Assembly (NCBI RefSeq): GCF_024734665.1
Contig: NZ_CP102931.1
Coordinates: 2,602,001-2,666,000 of the forward strand
DNA: 64,000 bases
From: Variovorax paradoxus
GTDB taxonomy: Bacteria; Pseudomonadota; Gammaproteobacteria; Burkholderiales; Burkholderiaceae_C
Direction of reading: 5' to 3'
Positions 38,100 to 49,026 of the stretch are shown here, one piece after another (position 1 is the stretch's first letter; each line of letters opens with the position of its first letter). A model generated the notes under the pieces. It had not been told where the DNA came from, did not search any database, and worked only from the letters and a program-made list of their open reading frames with translations. A program made the translations under genes and the position numbers.

Positions 38100-39017
38100 A
38101 TGGACCGATTGAATGCAATGCGCGTGTTCGTGAACGTGGTCGATTCGGGCAGCCTTTCGGCCGCCGCCGACAAGCTCGACATGTCCCGCCCGGTGGTCAC
38201 GCGCTACGTGGCCGAACTGGAACAATGGACCGGCGCGCGCCTGCTGCACCGCACGACGCGCCGCCTCAGCCTCACCGCCGCAGGCGAAGAACTGCTGCCG
38301 CGTTGCCGCCAGGTGCTGGAACTCACGGGCGACATGCAGGCCGCGGTGCGGCATCCGGCCGAGGCGCCGCGGGGGCAATTGCGCATCACCACCGGAACCT
38401 CGTTTGCGCAGGCACAACTGGCCGACGCGATTGCCGACTATGTGCGGCTCTATCCGGCCGTGATGGTCGACCTGGTGCTGCTGGATCGAACCGTCAACCT
38501 CGTGGACGAGCGCATCGACCTCGCGATTCGTACGGCGGCGGAGATCGACCCCAATCTGATTGCGCGCCGGCTCACCACGTGCCGATCGGTGGTTTGCGCC
38601 TCACCGGCCTATCTGAAGGAGCACGGAAAACCCCTGCGCGTGGAAGAGCTTGCCCAGCGCAACTGCCTCACGCATTCCTACTTTGGACGCAGCCTCTGGA
38701 ACTTCACGCGCAAGGACAACGGGGAGCCGGTGTCCGTGGCCGTGGATGGCAATGTCTCCGCCAACGACGCGGCGAGCCTGATGTACCTGGCAAGGGCAGG
38801 GGCCGGCATCGCGATGCTGCCGACCTATCTCACGTCGGAGTTGCTGCAGGAGGGCGAACTGGTGCGCCTTTTCGGCGATTTCGAGCCGCAGGTGGTGGGC
38901 ATGTATGCCGTGTACGCCTCTCGCAAGCACATGCCGGCCACCTTGCGCACGATGCTCGACTTCCTGGCCGAGCGATTCACCGAAGTGCCTGCGTGGGACG
39001 CGCCGCACGCAGGCTAG
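38100..39017 (+). CDS. LysR-family transcriptional regulator
   Basis: A 305-aa regulator with an N-terminal winged helix-turn-helix ('MRVFVNVVDSGSLSAAADKL', 'LLHRTTRRLSLTAAGEELL') and a periplasmic-binding-like effector domain. The start ATG at 38100 gives the standard LysR N-terminus. It is divergent from the NAD(P)-binding oxidoreductase, the usual arrangement for a LysR regulator and its target; the 113-bp gap would hold the operators. Confidence 0.92.
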   Translation: MDRLNAMRVFVNVVDSGSLSAAADKLDMSRPVVTRYVAELEQWTGARLLHRTTRRLSLTAAGEELLPRCRQVLELTGDMQAAVRHPAEAPRGQLRITTGTSFAQAQLADAIADYVRLYPAVMVDLVLLDRTVNLVDERIDLAIRTAAEIDPNLIARRLTTCRSVVCASPAYLKEHGKPLRVEELAQRNCLTHSYFGRSLWNFTRKDNGEPVSVAVDGNVSANDAASLMYLARAGAGIAMLPTYLTSELLQEGELVRLFGDFEPQVVGMYAVYASRKHMPATLRTMLDFLAERFTEVPAWDAPHAG

Positions 39018-39027
39018 GAGGCAAGGC

Positions 39028-39663
39028 TCAGTGGCCGTCGCCGGCGTGAGGCGCCGGGGCCATCAGCCGGTCGGTGTAGGCAATGGCCATTGCCGAGAAC
39101 AGGAAGGCGATGTGGATCACGGTCTGCGCGATCAGCACGCGGTCGGTGTAGTTGTCCGCGTTGATGAAAGTCTTCAGCAGGTGAATGGAGCTGATGCCGA
39201 TGATGGCGGTGGCCAGCTTCACCTTGAGCACCGAGGCGTTCACGTGGCTCAGCCATTCGGGCTGGTCGCGATGGCCTTCGAGATCCATGCGGCTCACGAA
39301 GGTCTCGTAGCCGCCCACGATCACCATGATGAGCAGATTCGAGATCATCACCACGTCGATCAGCGCCAGCACCACCAGCATGATCACCGTCTCGTTCAGT
39401 GTGCCGACCGGCGCCGTGGTCTTGTAGCCGATGCTGGTGATGAGCGCCTGCAGCGCTTCCTTGCTGCCGAACGCGGCCTCGACCAGATGCAGCAGTTCGA
39501 CCAGGAAGTGCACCACGTACACCGCCTGTGCAACGATCAGCCCCAGGTACAGCGGCAGCTGCAGCCAGCGGCTCGCAAAGATCAGCTTGGGCAGGGGGCG
39601 CAGCGGTGAAGCGCGGGCTGGTACGGGCGGGTTCCGGGTGTCGAAAGGTTCGGGAGCGGACAT
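39028..39663 (-). CDS. UPF0114 (YqhA-like) membrane protein
   Basis: A 211-aa integral membrane protein with four probable helices, resembling the UPF0114/YqhA family: 'IFASRWLQLPLYLGLIVAQA' at the first helix, 'ALIDVVMISNLLIMVIVGGY' in the middle, then 'HLLKTFINADNY'. The function is unknown; a channel-like role has been suggested for relatives. I chose the ATG at 39663; a TTG two codons upstream is also possible. Convergent with the LysR gene. Confidence 0.83.
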   Translation of the reverse strand: MSAPEPFDTRNPPVPARASPLRPLPKLIFASRWLQLPLYLGLIVAQAVYVVHFLVELLHLVEAAFGSKEALQALITSIGYKTTAPVGTLNETVIMLVVLALIDVVMISNLLIMVIVGGYETFVSRMDLEGHRDQPEWLSHVNASVLKVKLATAIIGISSIHLLKTFINADNYTDRVLIAQTVIHIAFLFSAMAIAYTDRLMAPAPHAGDGH

Positions 39664-39820
39664 CGGCAAGGCGGTGGTTGGGGACCGGGGATTCTAGAGG
39701 TGCCCCCGTGACGCACTCGTGATAACCCCGAGAACTAACATCTGACCTTCGCGAGCCCGTCAGTGACCCGTAAGTGGACCCGTCGACATTACGGCCGCAC
39801 CTATCCAGGAGACATAGAGC

Positions 39821-41818
<1,998 letters not shown>

Positions 41819-41833
41819 CCGGTACTGTAGGAC

Positions 41834-41853
41834 ATGGCCGTCTATGCGGCCAT
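41834..41853 (+). terminator. Palindromic hairpin after acs
   Basis: ATGGCCG and CGGCCAT form a perfect 7-bp stem around a 6-nt loop, 15 nt after the acs stop. No T-tract follows, so termination efficiency is doubtful. Confidence 0.4.
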
Positions 41854-41957
41854 CTGCGCCGAACAGAGCTCTTCGCTGAGGTAAAACCGTCGCAACCACC
41901 GTGCGCCTCGACGCGCACGGGTTTTCGACGTGTTCGATCTTTCCGAAGGAGGCCCCC

Positions 41958-42458
41958 ATGGGCGTGAGATCCGCTTTTCTTTTTGTCATCGTGCTGCTCA
42001 TCGCGGCGCTTGCTGCGCTGAACTGGGGCACGTTGTCTGCATCCACCGACGTGTGGCTGGGCTTCATGACCGTCTCGGCGCCGCTGGGCCTGATCATGCT
42101 GGGCCTGACGGTGGTGCTGGCAGCATTCTTTCTCGTGTACGTGCTGTATCTGCACAGCTCGGTGCTCATCGACACCAAGCGCCACACCAAGGAAATGCAG
42201 GTCCAGCGCGACTTGGCGGACAAGGCCGAAGCCTCGCGCTTCACCGAGCTGCGCAACTTCCTGGAGGCGCAGGAGAACAAGCACATGGCGCAGAACGCTG
42301 ACCGTCAGGCGGCGATGCTGGCGCGCCTGGATCAGCTCGAAACCGCGATCCGCCTGCGCTCGGATCAGACCGACAACACCGTGGCCGCCCATATCGGCCA
42401 GCTCGAAGACCGCATCGAACGCCGGCCGGTGCCGGCGGACATCAACCCGCAGGCGTGA
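41958..42458 (+). CDS. LapA-domain membrane protein
   Basis: A 166-aa protein with two N-terminal transmembrane helices ('FVIVLLIAALAALNWGTL' and 'PLGLIMLGLTVVLAAFFLVY') separated by a short loop, the layout of the lipopolysaccharide-assembly LapA/DUF1049 domain. A long charged helical, possibly coiled-coil, C-terminus follows (about residues 75-150). AAGGAGG lies just upstream of the ATG at 41958. It is longer than E. coli LapA because of the coiled region. Convergent with a cytochrome gene. Confidence 0.75.
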   Translation: MGVRSAFLFVIVLLIAALAALNWGTLSASTDVWLGFMTVSAPLGLIMLGLTVVLAAFFLVYVLYLHSSVLIDTKRHTKEMQVQRDLADKAEASRFTELRNFLEAQENKHMAQNADRQAAMLARLDQLETAIRLRSDQTDNTVAAHIGQLEDRIERRPVPADINPQA

Positions 42459-42476
42459 TGCCTCTTCGGGTGCTGC

Positions 42477-42791
42477 CTACTTCGTCGACAGCACCCACGC
42501 CGCGAGCTTCTTCGCGTCGGCTTCGCTGACCTGGTTGTTCGCCGGCATCGGCACCGGTCCCCACACGCCGGAGCCGCCCTTCATGATCTTGCTGGCAAGG
42601 GTGTCGGCGGCGCCCTTGTCGTCCTTGTACTTGGCGGCCACGTCCTTGAACGACGGGCCGAGCACCTTGCGCTCGACCGCATGGCAGCTCATGCAGTTCT
42701 TCGAAGTCGCCAGGGCCAGGTCTGCGAAGGCGGGCGCGGCGAGTGCTACGAGGCCGAGGCCCAGAGCAGCCGACAACAAGACTCTTTTCAT
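42477..42791 (-). CDS. Periplasmic c-type cytochrome (c551/c552-like)
   Basis: A 104-aa monoheme cytochrome. The signal peptide 'LGLGLVALAAPAFA' directs it to the periplasm. The heme site is CMSCH (Cys33, Cys36, His37) and the axial Met is in 'WGPVPMPANN'. The size and 'LGPSFKDVAAKY' segment match the c551/c552 class that carries electrons to terminal oxidases or reductases. Start ATG at 42791. Confidence 0.92.
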   Translation of the reverse strand: MKRVLLSAALGLGLVALAAPAFADLALATSKNCMSCHAVERKVLGPSFKDVAAKYKDDKGAADTLASKIMKGGSGVWGPVPMPANNQVSEADAKKLAAWVLSTK

Positions 42792-42899
42792 GGGGGATCT
42801 ATTTGGTAAGGGCTGAGTTACATTCGACTCAACGCGATTGTAGGTAGCACCGTGCACGGCGTACGGATGCGTTGCCAGTACGACCCGGAGGGATTCGCA

Positions 42900-43154
42900 A
42901 TGTGGTTTCTGGCATTGGGCCTGCTTGGACTGGCCCTCAAGTATTTCGAAGTGGGCATGGTTGCTGGCTGGAGCTGGTGGATCGTGCTGTCTCCGTTTGC
43001 AATGGCTGTCGCGTGGTGGGCCTGGGCCGATTCGTCGGGCTATACCAAGCGCAAGGTCATCGAGCGGGAAGAGCGGCGCAAGCAGGACCGCATCGACCGC
43101 CAGAAGACCAATATGGGCATGAAGACCAGCAACGGGCAGCGCCCGCGCCGGTGA
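42900..43154 (+). CDS. Small Trp-rich membrane protein
   Basis: An 84-aa protein resembling the small Trp-rich protein family (TIGR04438) of Burkholderiales. It has two hydrophobic segments with Trp ('WFLALGLLGLALKYFEVGM', 'WSWWIVLSPFAMAVAWWAWA') and a highly basic C-terminal tail rich in Arg/Lys. GGAGGG precedes the ATG at 42900. Function unknown. Confidence 0.82.
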   Translation: MWFLALGLLGLALKYFEVGMVAGWSWWIVLSPFAMAVAWWAWADSSGYTKRKVIEREERRKQDRIDRQKTNMGMKTSNGQRPRR

Positions 43155-43206
43155 GTCAGCTCCATCGGTTGAAGTCCCGGCACCGCATGCATCAAGCAGA
43201 AGTGTC

Positions 43207-44040
43207 ATGGACGAAGAAGCCACCACCCACGCGCTGATCGTCTTCGGACTGTCCCTGCTGGTCGGTCCGGCCCTCGGCGGGCTTGTGGGGTGGCTCAAGA
43301 GCTTTTTCTGGGGCGTGGGTGTCGGGGCGCTGGTGATCGGCTTGGCCGGCCTCTACGGCGCGGCCACCATCGGCTGGCACCGCTATCAGTCGATTGCCGG
43401 AACCACCAGCGTGCAGGGCAGCCTGGTCGAGTTCGTCGACGAACAAAGCAAGGACAGCAACGGCCGCACGACGGTATCGCGCGCGCCCATCGTCGAATAC
43501 ACCGCATCCGACGGGGAGAAGCGCCGCGTCAAGGGGCTGGGCGGCGGCCTGTCGGGCAAGGAGTGGGGCGACGCGGTGGAGGTGCGCTACAGCGTGGCCG
43601 ATCCCTCGAAGGCGCTGGTGGCCGATTTCCAGAACATGTGGGGCGGGGTCTGGGGGCTCGGCATCTTCGGTGCGTTTCCGAGCATGTTCGGCCTGTTCTT
43701 CATCGGCATGGCGCTGAAGGAGGGGCGCAGCAGATACGGCTACGGCAGCAGGCCACCACCGGTGCGCGAGCCCACGCCTGGGCAGAAGCGCTGGCGTACG
43801 CGCGGCACCGTGCTCGCCAACATCGTCTTCCTGGCCGGCTTCGCGCTGGTGTTTCTCTATCCCGACCCGGAACCGATGAAACAGTTCGGCGCGGGCTTCA
43901 TGACCATCGGCGCCGGCGCCATGCTGCACTTTCTCGTGCAAAGCCTGCCGCCGGCACTGGAGTTCCAGGCCCGAAGCATCCTCGCGATCGTAGGCCTCGG
44001 GTTTCTGGCCTTCGGCTACGGCGCGTGGATGATGGCCTGA
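43207..44040 (+). CDS. DUF3592-type membrane protein
   Basis: A 277-aa membrane protein with about six hydrophobic helices and a soluble insert between the second and third. The insert ('GSLVEFVDEQSKDSNGRTTV' through 'WGDAVEVRYSVADPSKALV') matches the DUF3592 pattern, in which an extracytoplasmic beta domain is held between helices. The function is unknown. It lies 52 nt after the Trp-rich gene and convergent with ilvD. Confidence 0.75.
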   Translation: MDEEATTHALIVFGLSLLVGPALGGLVGWLKSFFWGVGVGALVIGLAGLYGAATIGWHRYQSIAGTTSVQGSLVEFVDEQSKDSNGRTTVSRAPIVEYTASDGEKRRVKGLGGGLSGKEWGDAVEVRYSVADPSKALVADFQNMWGGVWGLGIFGAFPSMFGLFFIGMALKEGRSRYGYGSRPPPVREPTPGQKRWRTRGTVLANIVFLAGFALVFLYPDPEPMKQFGAGFMTIGAGAMLHFLVQSLPPALEFQARSILAIVGLGFLAFGYGAWMMA

Positions 44041-44050
44041 CTGGCGGATT

Positions 44051-45745
44051 TCAGAACTTGTCGAGCACCGCGCCCGAACTCGCGCTCGAGGCGTTGAACG
44101 CGAATTTCGCCTGCACGCCGCGCGTGTAGCGCGGTGCCGGAGCCTTCCAGCCTTCGCGGCGCTTGGCGATCTCGGCCTCGGACACGTTCAGTTCGAGCTT
44201 GAGTTCGTGTGCGTCGATGGTGATCGAGTCGCCCTCGTTCACGAAGGCGATGGTGCCGCCGGCTGCGGCTTCAGGCGCCACGTGGCCCACCACCATGCCC
44301 CAGGTACCGCCCGAGAAGCGGCCGTCGGTGATCAGACCCACGCTTTCGCCGAGACCCGCGCCGATCAGCGCACCGGTCGGTGCCAGCATCTCGGGCATGC
44401 CCGGTCCGCCCTTGGGGCCGAGGTAGCGCAGCACCATCACGTCGCCGGCCTTGATCTTGCCGTCGAGGATGGCCTTGAGCGCCGACTGCTCGTCGTCGAA
44501 CACGCGTGCCGGGCCGGTGATGACCGGGTTCTTCAGGCCGGTGATCTTGGCGACCGCACCTTCGGGCGACAGGTTGCCCTTCAGGATGGCGAGGTGGCCT
44601 TCGGCGTACATGGGCTTGTCGATGGGGCGGATCACGTCCTGGTCGGCGCGCGGCACGTCGGGCACATCTTTCAGCACTTCGGCGATGGTCTGGCCGCTGA
44701 TGGTGATGCAGTCGCCGTGCAGCAGGCCGGCTTTCAGCAGCACCTTCATCACTTGCGGAATGCCGCCGGCCTGGTGCAGGTCGACCGCGAGGTATTTGCC
44801 CGAGGGCTTCAGGTCGCAGATCACCGGCACCTTCTTGCGCATGCGCTCGAAGTCGTCGATGGTCCATTCGACCTCGGCCGCGTGCGCGATGGCCAGGAAG
44901 TGCAGCACCGCGTTGGTCGAGCCGCCCGTGGCCATGATGACCGCCACCGCGTTCTCGATGGCCTTCTTGGTCACGATGTCGCGCGGCTTCAGGTCTTTCT
45001 TGATCGCCTCGATCAGCACCTTGGCCGATTCCTTGGCCGAGTTGGCCTTTTCGTCGTGCGGGTTGGCCATCGTCGACGAGTAGGGCAGCGAGATGCCCAG
45101 CGCCTCGAATGCGCTGGACATGGTGTTAGCCGTGTACATGCCGCCGCACGAGCCGGTGCCGGGAATGGCGCGTCTCTCGATCTCGTGCAGGTCTTCGTCG
45201 CTCATGTTGCCGGCGGCGTTCTGGCCCACGGCCTCGAACACGCTCACGATGTTCAGGTCCTGGCCCTTGTAGCGGCCCGGCAGGATGGTGCCGCCGTAGA
45301 CGTAGATGGCCGGCACGTTGGCGCGCAGCATGCCCATGAGGCCGCCGGGCATGTTCTTGTCGCAGCCGCCGACCACCAGCACGCCGTCCATCCACTGGCC
45401 GCCCACGCAGGTTTCGATGCAGTCGGAGATGACTTCGCGGCTGACCAGCGAGTACTTCATGCCCTCGGTGCCCATGGCCATGCCGTCGGAGATGGTGGGG
45501 GTGCCGAACACCTGCGCGTTGCCGCCAGCTTCCTCGATGCCCGCGATGGCCGCGTCGGCCAGCTTCTGCAGGCCCGAGTTGCAGGGCGTGATGGTGCTGT
45601 GGCCGTTGGCGACGCCGACCATCGGCTTCTTGAAGTCGCCTTCTTCGTAGCCCATGGCGTAGAACATCGAGCGGTTGGGCGCGCGGCTCTTGCCTTCGAC
45701 GATGTTGGCGCTGCGGCGGTTGATCTGGATTGGCTTGGTGTCCAT
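44051..45745 (-). CDS. ilvD: Dihydroxy-acid dehydratase
   Basis: Iron-sulfur enzyme of Ile/Val/Leu and pantothenate synthesis, 564 aa, the shorter class with respect to E. coli IlvD. Cluster and active-site features: '[10 protein letters not shown]', '[15 protein letters not shown]', '[20 protein letters not shown]', and '[19 protein letters not shown]' near the C-terminus. Start ATG at 45745. A LysR regulator is divergent across 101 bp. Confidence 0.95.
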   Translation of the reverse strand: MDTKPIQINRRSANIVEGKSRAPNRSMFYAMGYEEGDFKKPMVGVANGHSTITPCNSGLQKLADAAIAGIEEAGGNAQVFGTPTISDGMAMGTEGMKYSLVSREVISDCIETCVGGQWMDGVLVVGGCDKNMPGGLMGMLRANVPAIYVYGGTILPGRYKGQDLNIVSVFEAVGQNAAGNMSDEDLHEIERRAIPGTGSCGGMYTANTMSSAFEALGISLPYSSTMANPHDEKANSAKESAKVLIEAIKKDLKPRDIVTKKAIENAVAVIMATGGSTNAVLHFLAIAHAAEVEWTIDDFERMRKKVPVICDLKPSGKYLAVDLHQAGGIPQVMKVLLKAGLLHGDCITISGQTIAEVLKDVPDVPRADQDVIRPIDKPMYAEGHLAILKGNLSPEGAVAKITGLKNPVITGPARVFDDEQSALKAILDGKIKAGDVMVLRYLGPKGGPGMPEMLAPTGALIGAGLGESVGLITDGRFSGGTWGMVVGHVAPEAAAGGTIAFVNEGDSITIDAHELKLELNVSEAEIAKRREGWKAPAPRYTRGVQAKFAFNASSASSGAVLDKF

Positions 45746-45800
45746 GGTGTCTCTTCTATCGTGGGGAGATCGGGGGAGCCCAAGTATCGGACTTCTGATT

Positions 45801-45814
45801 GATTGCTTCCAATC
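45801..45814. promoter_or_regulatory. LysR-type operator candidate between ilvD and its divergent regulator
   Basis: GATTG-CTTC-CAATC is a perfect 5-bp inverted repeat with a 4-nt centre, containing the ATTG-N4-CAAT form of LysR boxes. It sits midway in the divergent gap. A possible minus-strand promoter overlaps it (TTGGAA, 18 bp, GATACT). Confidence 0.5.
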
Positions 45815-45846
45815 CATTTTCAAGAACAGATTGATATGCTCGGCAT

Positions 45847-46791
45847 ATGAATGAAGCCCTGATCGACCTGCGGGCCTGGCGCCAGTTCGTCGCCGTGGCC
45901 GAAGAGCTGCACTTCGGCCGCGCCGCGCTGCGGCTGCACATGACGCAGCCACCGGTCACGCAAGCCATTGCCCAGCTCGAGAAGACGCTGGGCGTGGTGC
46001 TGTTCGACCGCACCCGGCGGCGCGTGGCGCTCACGCCGGCCGGTGAGGCTCTGCTGCCCGATGTGCGCGAGCTGCTGGCTCGCGCGCAGGCGCTGCCGGC
46101 AAGGGCACGTGCAGCAGCGGCGGGGCAGGTGGGGCGCGTGCGCATCGCCTTCGTCTCGACCGTCGGCTTCGAGCAGTTGCCGGCCTGGGTGCGCGAGTTC
46201 CGCGTGCTGTGCCCTGAGGTGGCGCTGGAGCTGGTCGAGGCCACCGGCGATGTGCAGCTCGAAGCCTTCGCACGTGGCGAGATCGACGCGGGGCTGATGC
46301 TGCATTCGCCCGGTGCGGCGCCGCCCGGGCTGGCCCGGTTGCCGGTGGAGGAAGAGGCGCTGGTGCTGGCCCTGCCGGCGCAGCACCGGCTCGCTCGCGC
46401 GCGGCCCGTGCCGCTGGCGGAGGTGCTGGCCGAGCCATTGGTGATCTTTCCGCGCCGCATCGTGCCCTCGCTGCACGACGCGGTCTTCGACCTCTATCAC
46501 GCGGCCGGCCGCGTGCCGCAGGTGGCGCAGGAGGCAATCCAGATGCAGACCATCGTCAATCTGGTGTCGGGCGGCATCGGCGTTGCCTGGGTGCCGCACA
46601 GCGTGATGCAGTTCCGGCGCGCGGGCGTCGTCTACCGGCAGGTCGACGAGTTCAAGGGTGTGGGGCGGCGTCGTGTGGTGTTGCCGGCCTGCGAAACAAG
46701 CCTCGTGTGGCCCGCACAGGCCGCGCATCCGGCGCTGGCGCGCTTCGTGGCATTCGTGCGCGAGCGCACGGCGCGGGCCCAAGAGAAATAG
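45847..46791 (+). CDS. LysR-family transcriptional regulator (divergent from ilvD)
   Basis: A 314-aa LysR regulator: helix-turn-helix '[20 protein letters not shown]' and '[20 protein letters not shown]', then a substrate-binding-like domain. It is divergent from ilvD, so the likely role is control of ilvD and of itself by a branched-chain pathway signal (inference from position). No clear ribosome site precedes the ATG at 45847, and a TATGCT -10-like element ends only about 9 nt upstream, so the mRNA may be leaderless. Confidence 0.9.
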   Translation: MNEALIDLRAWRQFVAVAEELHFGRAALRLHMTQPPVTQAIAQLEKTLGVVLFDRTRRRVALTPAGEALLPDVRELLARAQALPARARAAAAGQVGRVRIAFVSTVGFEQLPAWVREFRVLCPEVALELVEATGDVQLEAFARGEIDAGLMLHSPGAAPPGLARLPVEEEALVLALPAQHRLARARPVPLAEVLAEPLVIFPRRIVPSLHDAVFDLYHAAGRVPQVAQEAIQMQTIVNLVSGGIGVAWVPHSVMQFRRAGVVYRQVDEFKGVGRRRVVLPACETSLVWPAQAAHPALARFVAFVRERTARAQEK

Positions 46792-46815
46792 CGGGCAGGG
46801 CGCCTGCCTTTGCCT

Positions 46816-47760
46816 CTATCTGCGCGATGCCCGCGCGCCACCTGTCTTCGAAGTAGCTCGCGGGTCGAGCGAATCGGAGAGCAGGGTTTCGAGCCAACCC
46901 GCGAAGGCCTGCACACGCCGCGACAGGTTGCGCCGGTGCGGGTACACGAGCTGCACCGGCAACGGCTCGGCGCGTGAGTCGGGCAGTACCTCGACCAGCT
47001 CGCCGGCCGCGAGGTGCTCGCGCACGTCGTATGCCGGAATCTGGATCAGGCCCAGGCCGGCCAGTGCGCAGGCGATGTAGGTCTCGGCATTGTTCGCCGC
47101 CACCTGGCTGCGCATGCGCAAGCTCGCGGTTTCGCCGTCGCGTTGCCATTCCCACGGTGCCGCACGCCCGCTGGTCGGCGAGGCGTAGTTGACGGCCATG
47201 TGCTGCGGCAGATCGGCGGGTGTGCGCGGCGTGCCGTGGCGCGTCAGGTAGGCCGGGCTCGCGCAGTTGATCAGCGTGAAATGCCCGAGCGGCCGTGCCA
47301 CCAGGCTGCTGCTGGCCAGCGGCCCCACGCGCAGTGCGCAGTCGACACCTTCGAGCACGAGATCCACCGCGCGGTCGCTGGAGCCCAGTTCGAGCTCGAT
47401 GGCCGGGTGGCGCTCGAAGAAGCCCGGCAACGCCGGCGCGATCAGCCGCCGCGCGATGCGGCTCGGCACGTCGACCTTGAGCCGTCCGCTCACCTGGCCA
47501 TGCGCGGGCAGGAACTGCTGCTCCATGTCTTCCATGTCGGCGACCAGCGCGCGGGCGCGCTCCAGCATCACTTCGCCGTCGGGCGTGAGGCCCACGCGGC
47601 GCGTGGTCCGGTGCAGCAGGCGCGAGCCGAGACGGGTTTCGAGCTGCTGCACGGCCGTCGAGATGGTCGCGCGCGGCAGGCCCAGGCGATCGGCTGCGCG
47701 CGTGAAGCTGCCGGCTTCGGCCACGCGCACGAAAACCTGGAGGAGGTCGATGCGGTCCAT
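46816..47760 (-). CDS. LysR-family transcriptional regulator (divergent from SDR gene)
   Basis: A 314-aa LysR regulator of the CrgA-like group: 'LLQVFVRVAEAGSFTRAADR', 'LLHRTTRRVGLTPDGEVML', and the effector domain with 'VDCALRVGPLASSSLVARPL'. Divergent from the short-chain dehydrogenase gene with 125 bp between them, a standard regulator-target layout. It is convergent with the preceding LysR gene. Confidence 0.92.
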   Translation of the reverse strand: MDRIDLLQVFVRVAEAGSFTRAADRLGLPRATISTAVQQLETRLGSRLLHRTTRRVGLTPDGEVMLERARALVADMEDMEQQFLPAHGQVSGRLKVDVPSRIARRLIAPALPGFFERHPAIELELGSSDRAVDLVLEGVDCALRVGPLASSSLVARPLGHFTLINCASPAYLTRHGTPRTPADLPQHMAVNYASPTSGRAAPWEWQRDGETASLRMRSQVAANNAETYIACALAGLGLIQIPAYDVREHLAAGELVEVLPDSRAEPLPVQLVYPHRRNLSRRVQAFAGWLETLLSDSLDPRATSKTGGARASRR

Positions 47761-47774
47761 GGAATTGCCGAGAT

Positions 47775-47794
47775 TGTTCGTGAATTAATGAACA
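47775..47794. promoter_or_regulatory. Imperfect palindrome in the LysR/SDR divergent region
   Basis: A 20-bp palindrome with arms TGTTC and GAACA and 8 of 10 positions matched overall, lying 14 bp upstream of the LysR start. Candidate autoregulatory or target operator. Confidence 0.45.
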
Positions 47795-47885
47795 GTCTAG
47801 CCTTGGATAGGTGATTTATCTGCCATGTACTGATCAATAGACTGAATGCTCCGTCACGCATCACCCTCTGCAAAGGAGTCCATTC

Positions 47886-48659
47886 ATGTCCGCACGCACT
47901 CTCAAGAACAAGGTCGTCGTCATCGCCGGCGGTGGCAAGAACCTCGGCGCCCTTATCGGCCATCAGATGGTCGACGGCGGTGCCCGTGGCGTCGCCATTC
48001 ACTACAACAGCGATTCCTCGCGCGCCGACGCCGAGAAAACCGCCGCCGCGCTCAAGGCCAAGGGCGCCGACACGCTGCTGGTGCAGGGCGATCTCTCAGT
48101 GGTCGACAACAGCGTGAAGCTGTTCGACCAGGCGGTGAAGCATTTCGGGCAGGTCGACATCGCCATCAACACCGCCGGTGTCGTCATCAAGAAGCCGATC
48201 CTCGACGTCACCGAAGCCGACTACGACAAGAGCTTCGACGCCAACGCCAAGGCTGCCTTCTTCTTCATCCAGCAGGCCGGCCGCACGCTGGCCGACGGCG
48301 GCAGCATCGTCACGCTGGTGAGTTCGCTGCTGGCGGCCTACACGCCGTTCTATGCGATCTACCCGGGCTCGAAGGCGGCGGTGGAGCACTACACGCGCGC
48401 CGCGTCGAAGGAGTTCGGCGATCGCGGCATCTCGGTCAACGCGATCGGCCCCGGGCCCATGGACACGCCGTTCTTCTACGGGCAGGAGAGCAAGGAGGCC
48501 GTGGAATATCACAGCAGCGCCGCCGCGCTCAGCAAGTTCTCGAAGAAGGGCCTGACCGACATCGAGGACATCGCGCCCATCGTGCGCTTCCTCGTCACCG
48601 AAGGCTGGTGGATCACCGGGCAGACGATTTTTGCCAACGGCGGCTACACCACGCGCTGA
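47886..48659 (+). CDS. SDR-family oxidoreductase
   Basis: Classical short-chain dehydrogenase/reductase, 257 aa. The nucleotide site is 'VVIAGGGKNLGALIG' (variant of TGxxxGxG), the catalytic Tyr159 and Lys163 lie in 'YAIYPGSKAA', with Ser146/147 upstream. 'INTAGVVIKKP' is the structural NAG-like motif. AAAGGAG precedes the ATG. It is probably controlled by the divergent LysR regulator; the substrate is unknown. Confidence 0.9.
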   Translation: MSARTLKNKVVVIAGGGKNLGALIGHQMVDGGARGVAIHYNSDSSRADAEKTAAALKAKGADTLLVQGDLSVVDNSVKLFDQAVKHFGQVDIAINTAGVVIKKPILDVTEADYDKSFDANAKAAFFFIQQAGRTLADGGSIVTLVSSLLAAYTPFYAIYPGSKAAVEHYTRAASKEFGDRGISVNAIGPGPMDTPFFYGQESKEAVEYHSSAAALSKFSKKGLTDIEDIAPIVRFLVTEGWWITGQTIFANGGYTTR

Positions 48660-48691
48660 TCCGGCAAGATGCCGCCTGGAGGACGAACGAC

Positions 48692-48961
48692 ATGCACACG
48701 ATCATGGTGATGGGCGGCGGCTTCGTGCTGCTGGTGGTGTTCCTGCTGGCCGCGCGCTTCATGGGCGACGGCTCTTCGGCGGCGCTGGCCGTGGCGGCCA
48801 AGTGGTTCATTCCGGCGTGGTTCATCGGCGCGGGCATCAACATGGCCGTGGGCGTGATCAAGGCGGGGTACTCGGTGGCCGAGGAGTTGCCAATCTTCCT
48901 GCTGATCTTCGCGGTGCCGGCCGTGGTGGCGGGGCTGCTGTGGTGGAAGTTCGGGCGCTAG
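48692..48961 (+). CDS. Small membrane protein downstream of the SDR gene
   Basis: An 89-aa protein with three hydrophobic segments ('GGGFVLLVVFLLAARFMG', 'WFIPAWFIGAGINMAVGVI', 'LPIFLLIFAVPAVVAGLLWW'). Ribosome site GGAGGA precedes the ATG at 48692. It lies 32 nt after the SDR stop and probably shares its transcript. I do not recognise the family; the role is unknown. Confidence 0.72.
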   Translation: MHTIMVMGGGFVLLVVFLLAARFMGDGSSAALAVAAKWFIPAWFIGAGINMAVGVIKAGYSVAEELPIFLLIFAVPAVVAGLLWWKFGR

Positions 48962-49026
48962 TTCTTCGGTAGCGGCCTGAATATCCCCGTCCCGGCCCCG
49001 ACATTCGGCCGGGGCACAATCCGCGG

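Noticed and set aside
39761..39783. Near-tandem AGTGACCCGT / AGTGGACCCGT upstream of acs as an activator-site pair
   Set aside because: Only two imperfect 10-11-nt copies with a one-base difference in length; not enough to call a binding site.
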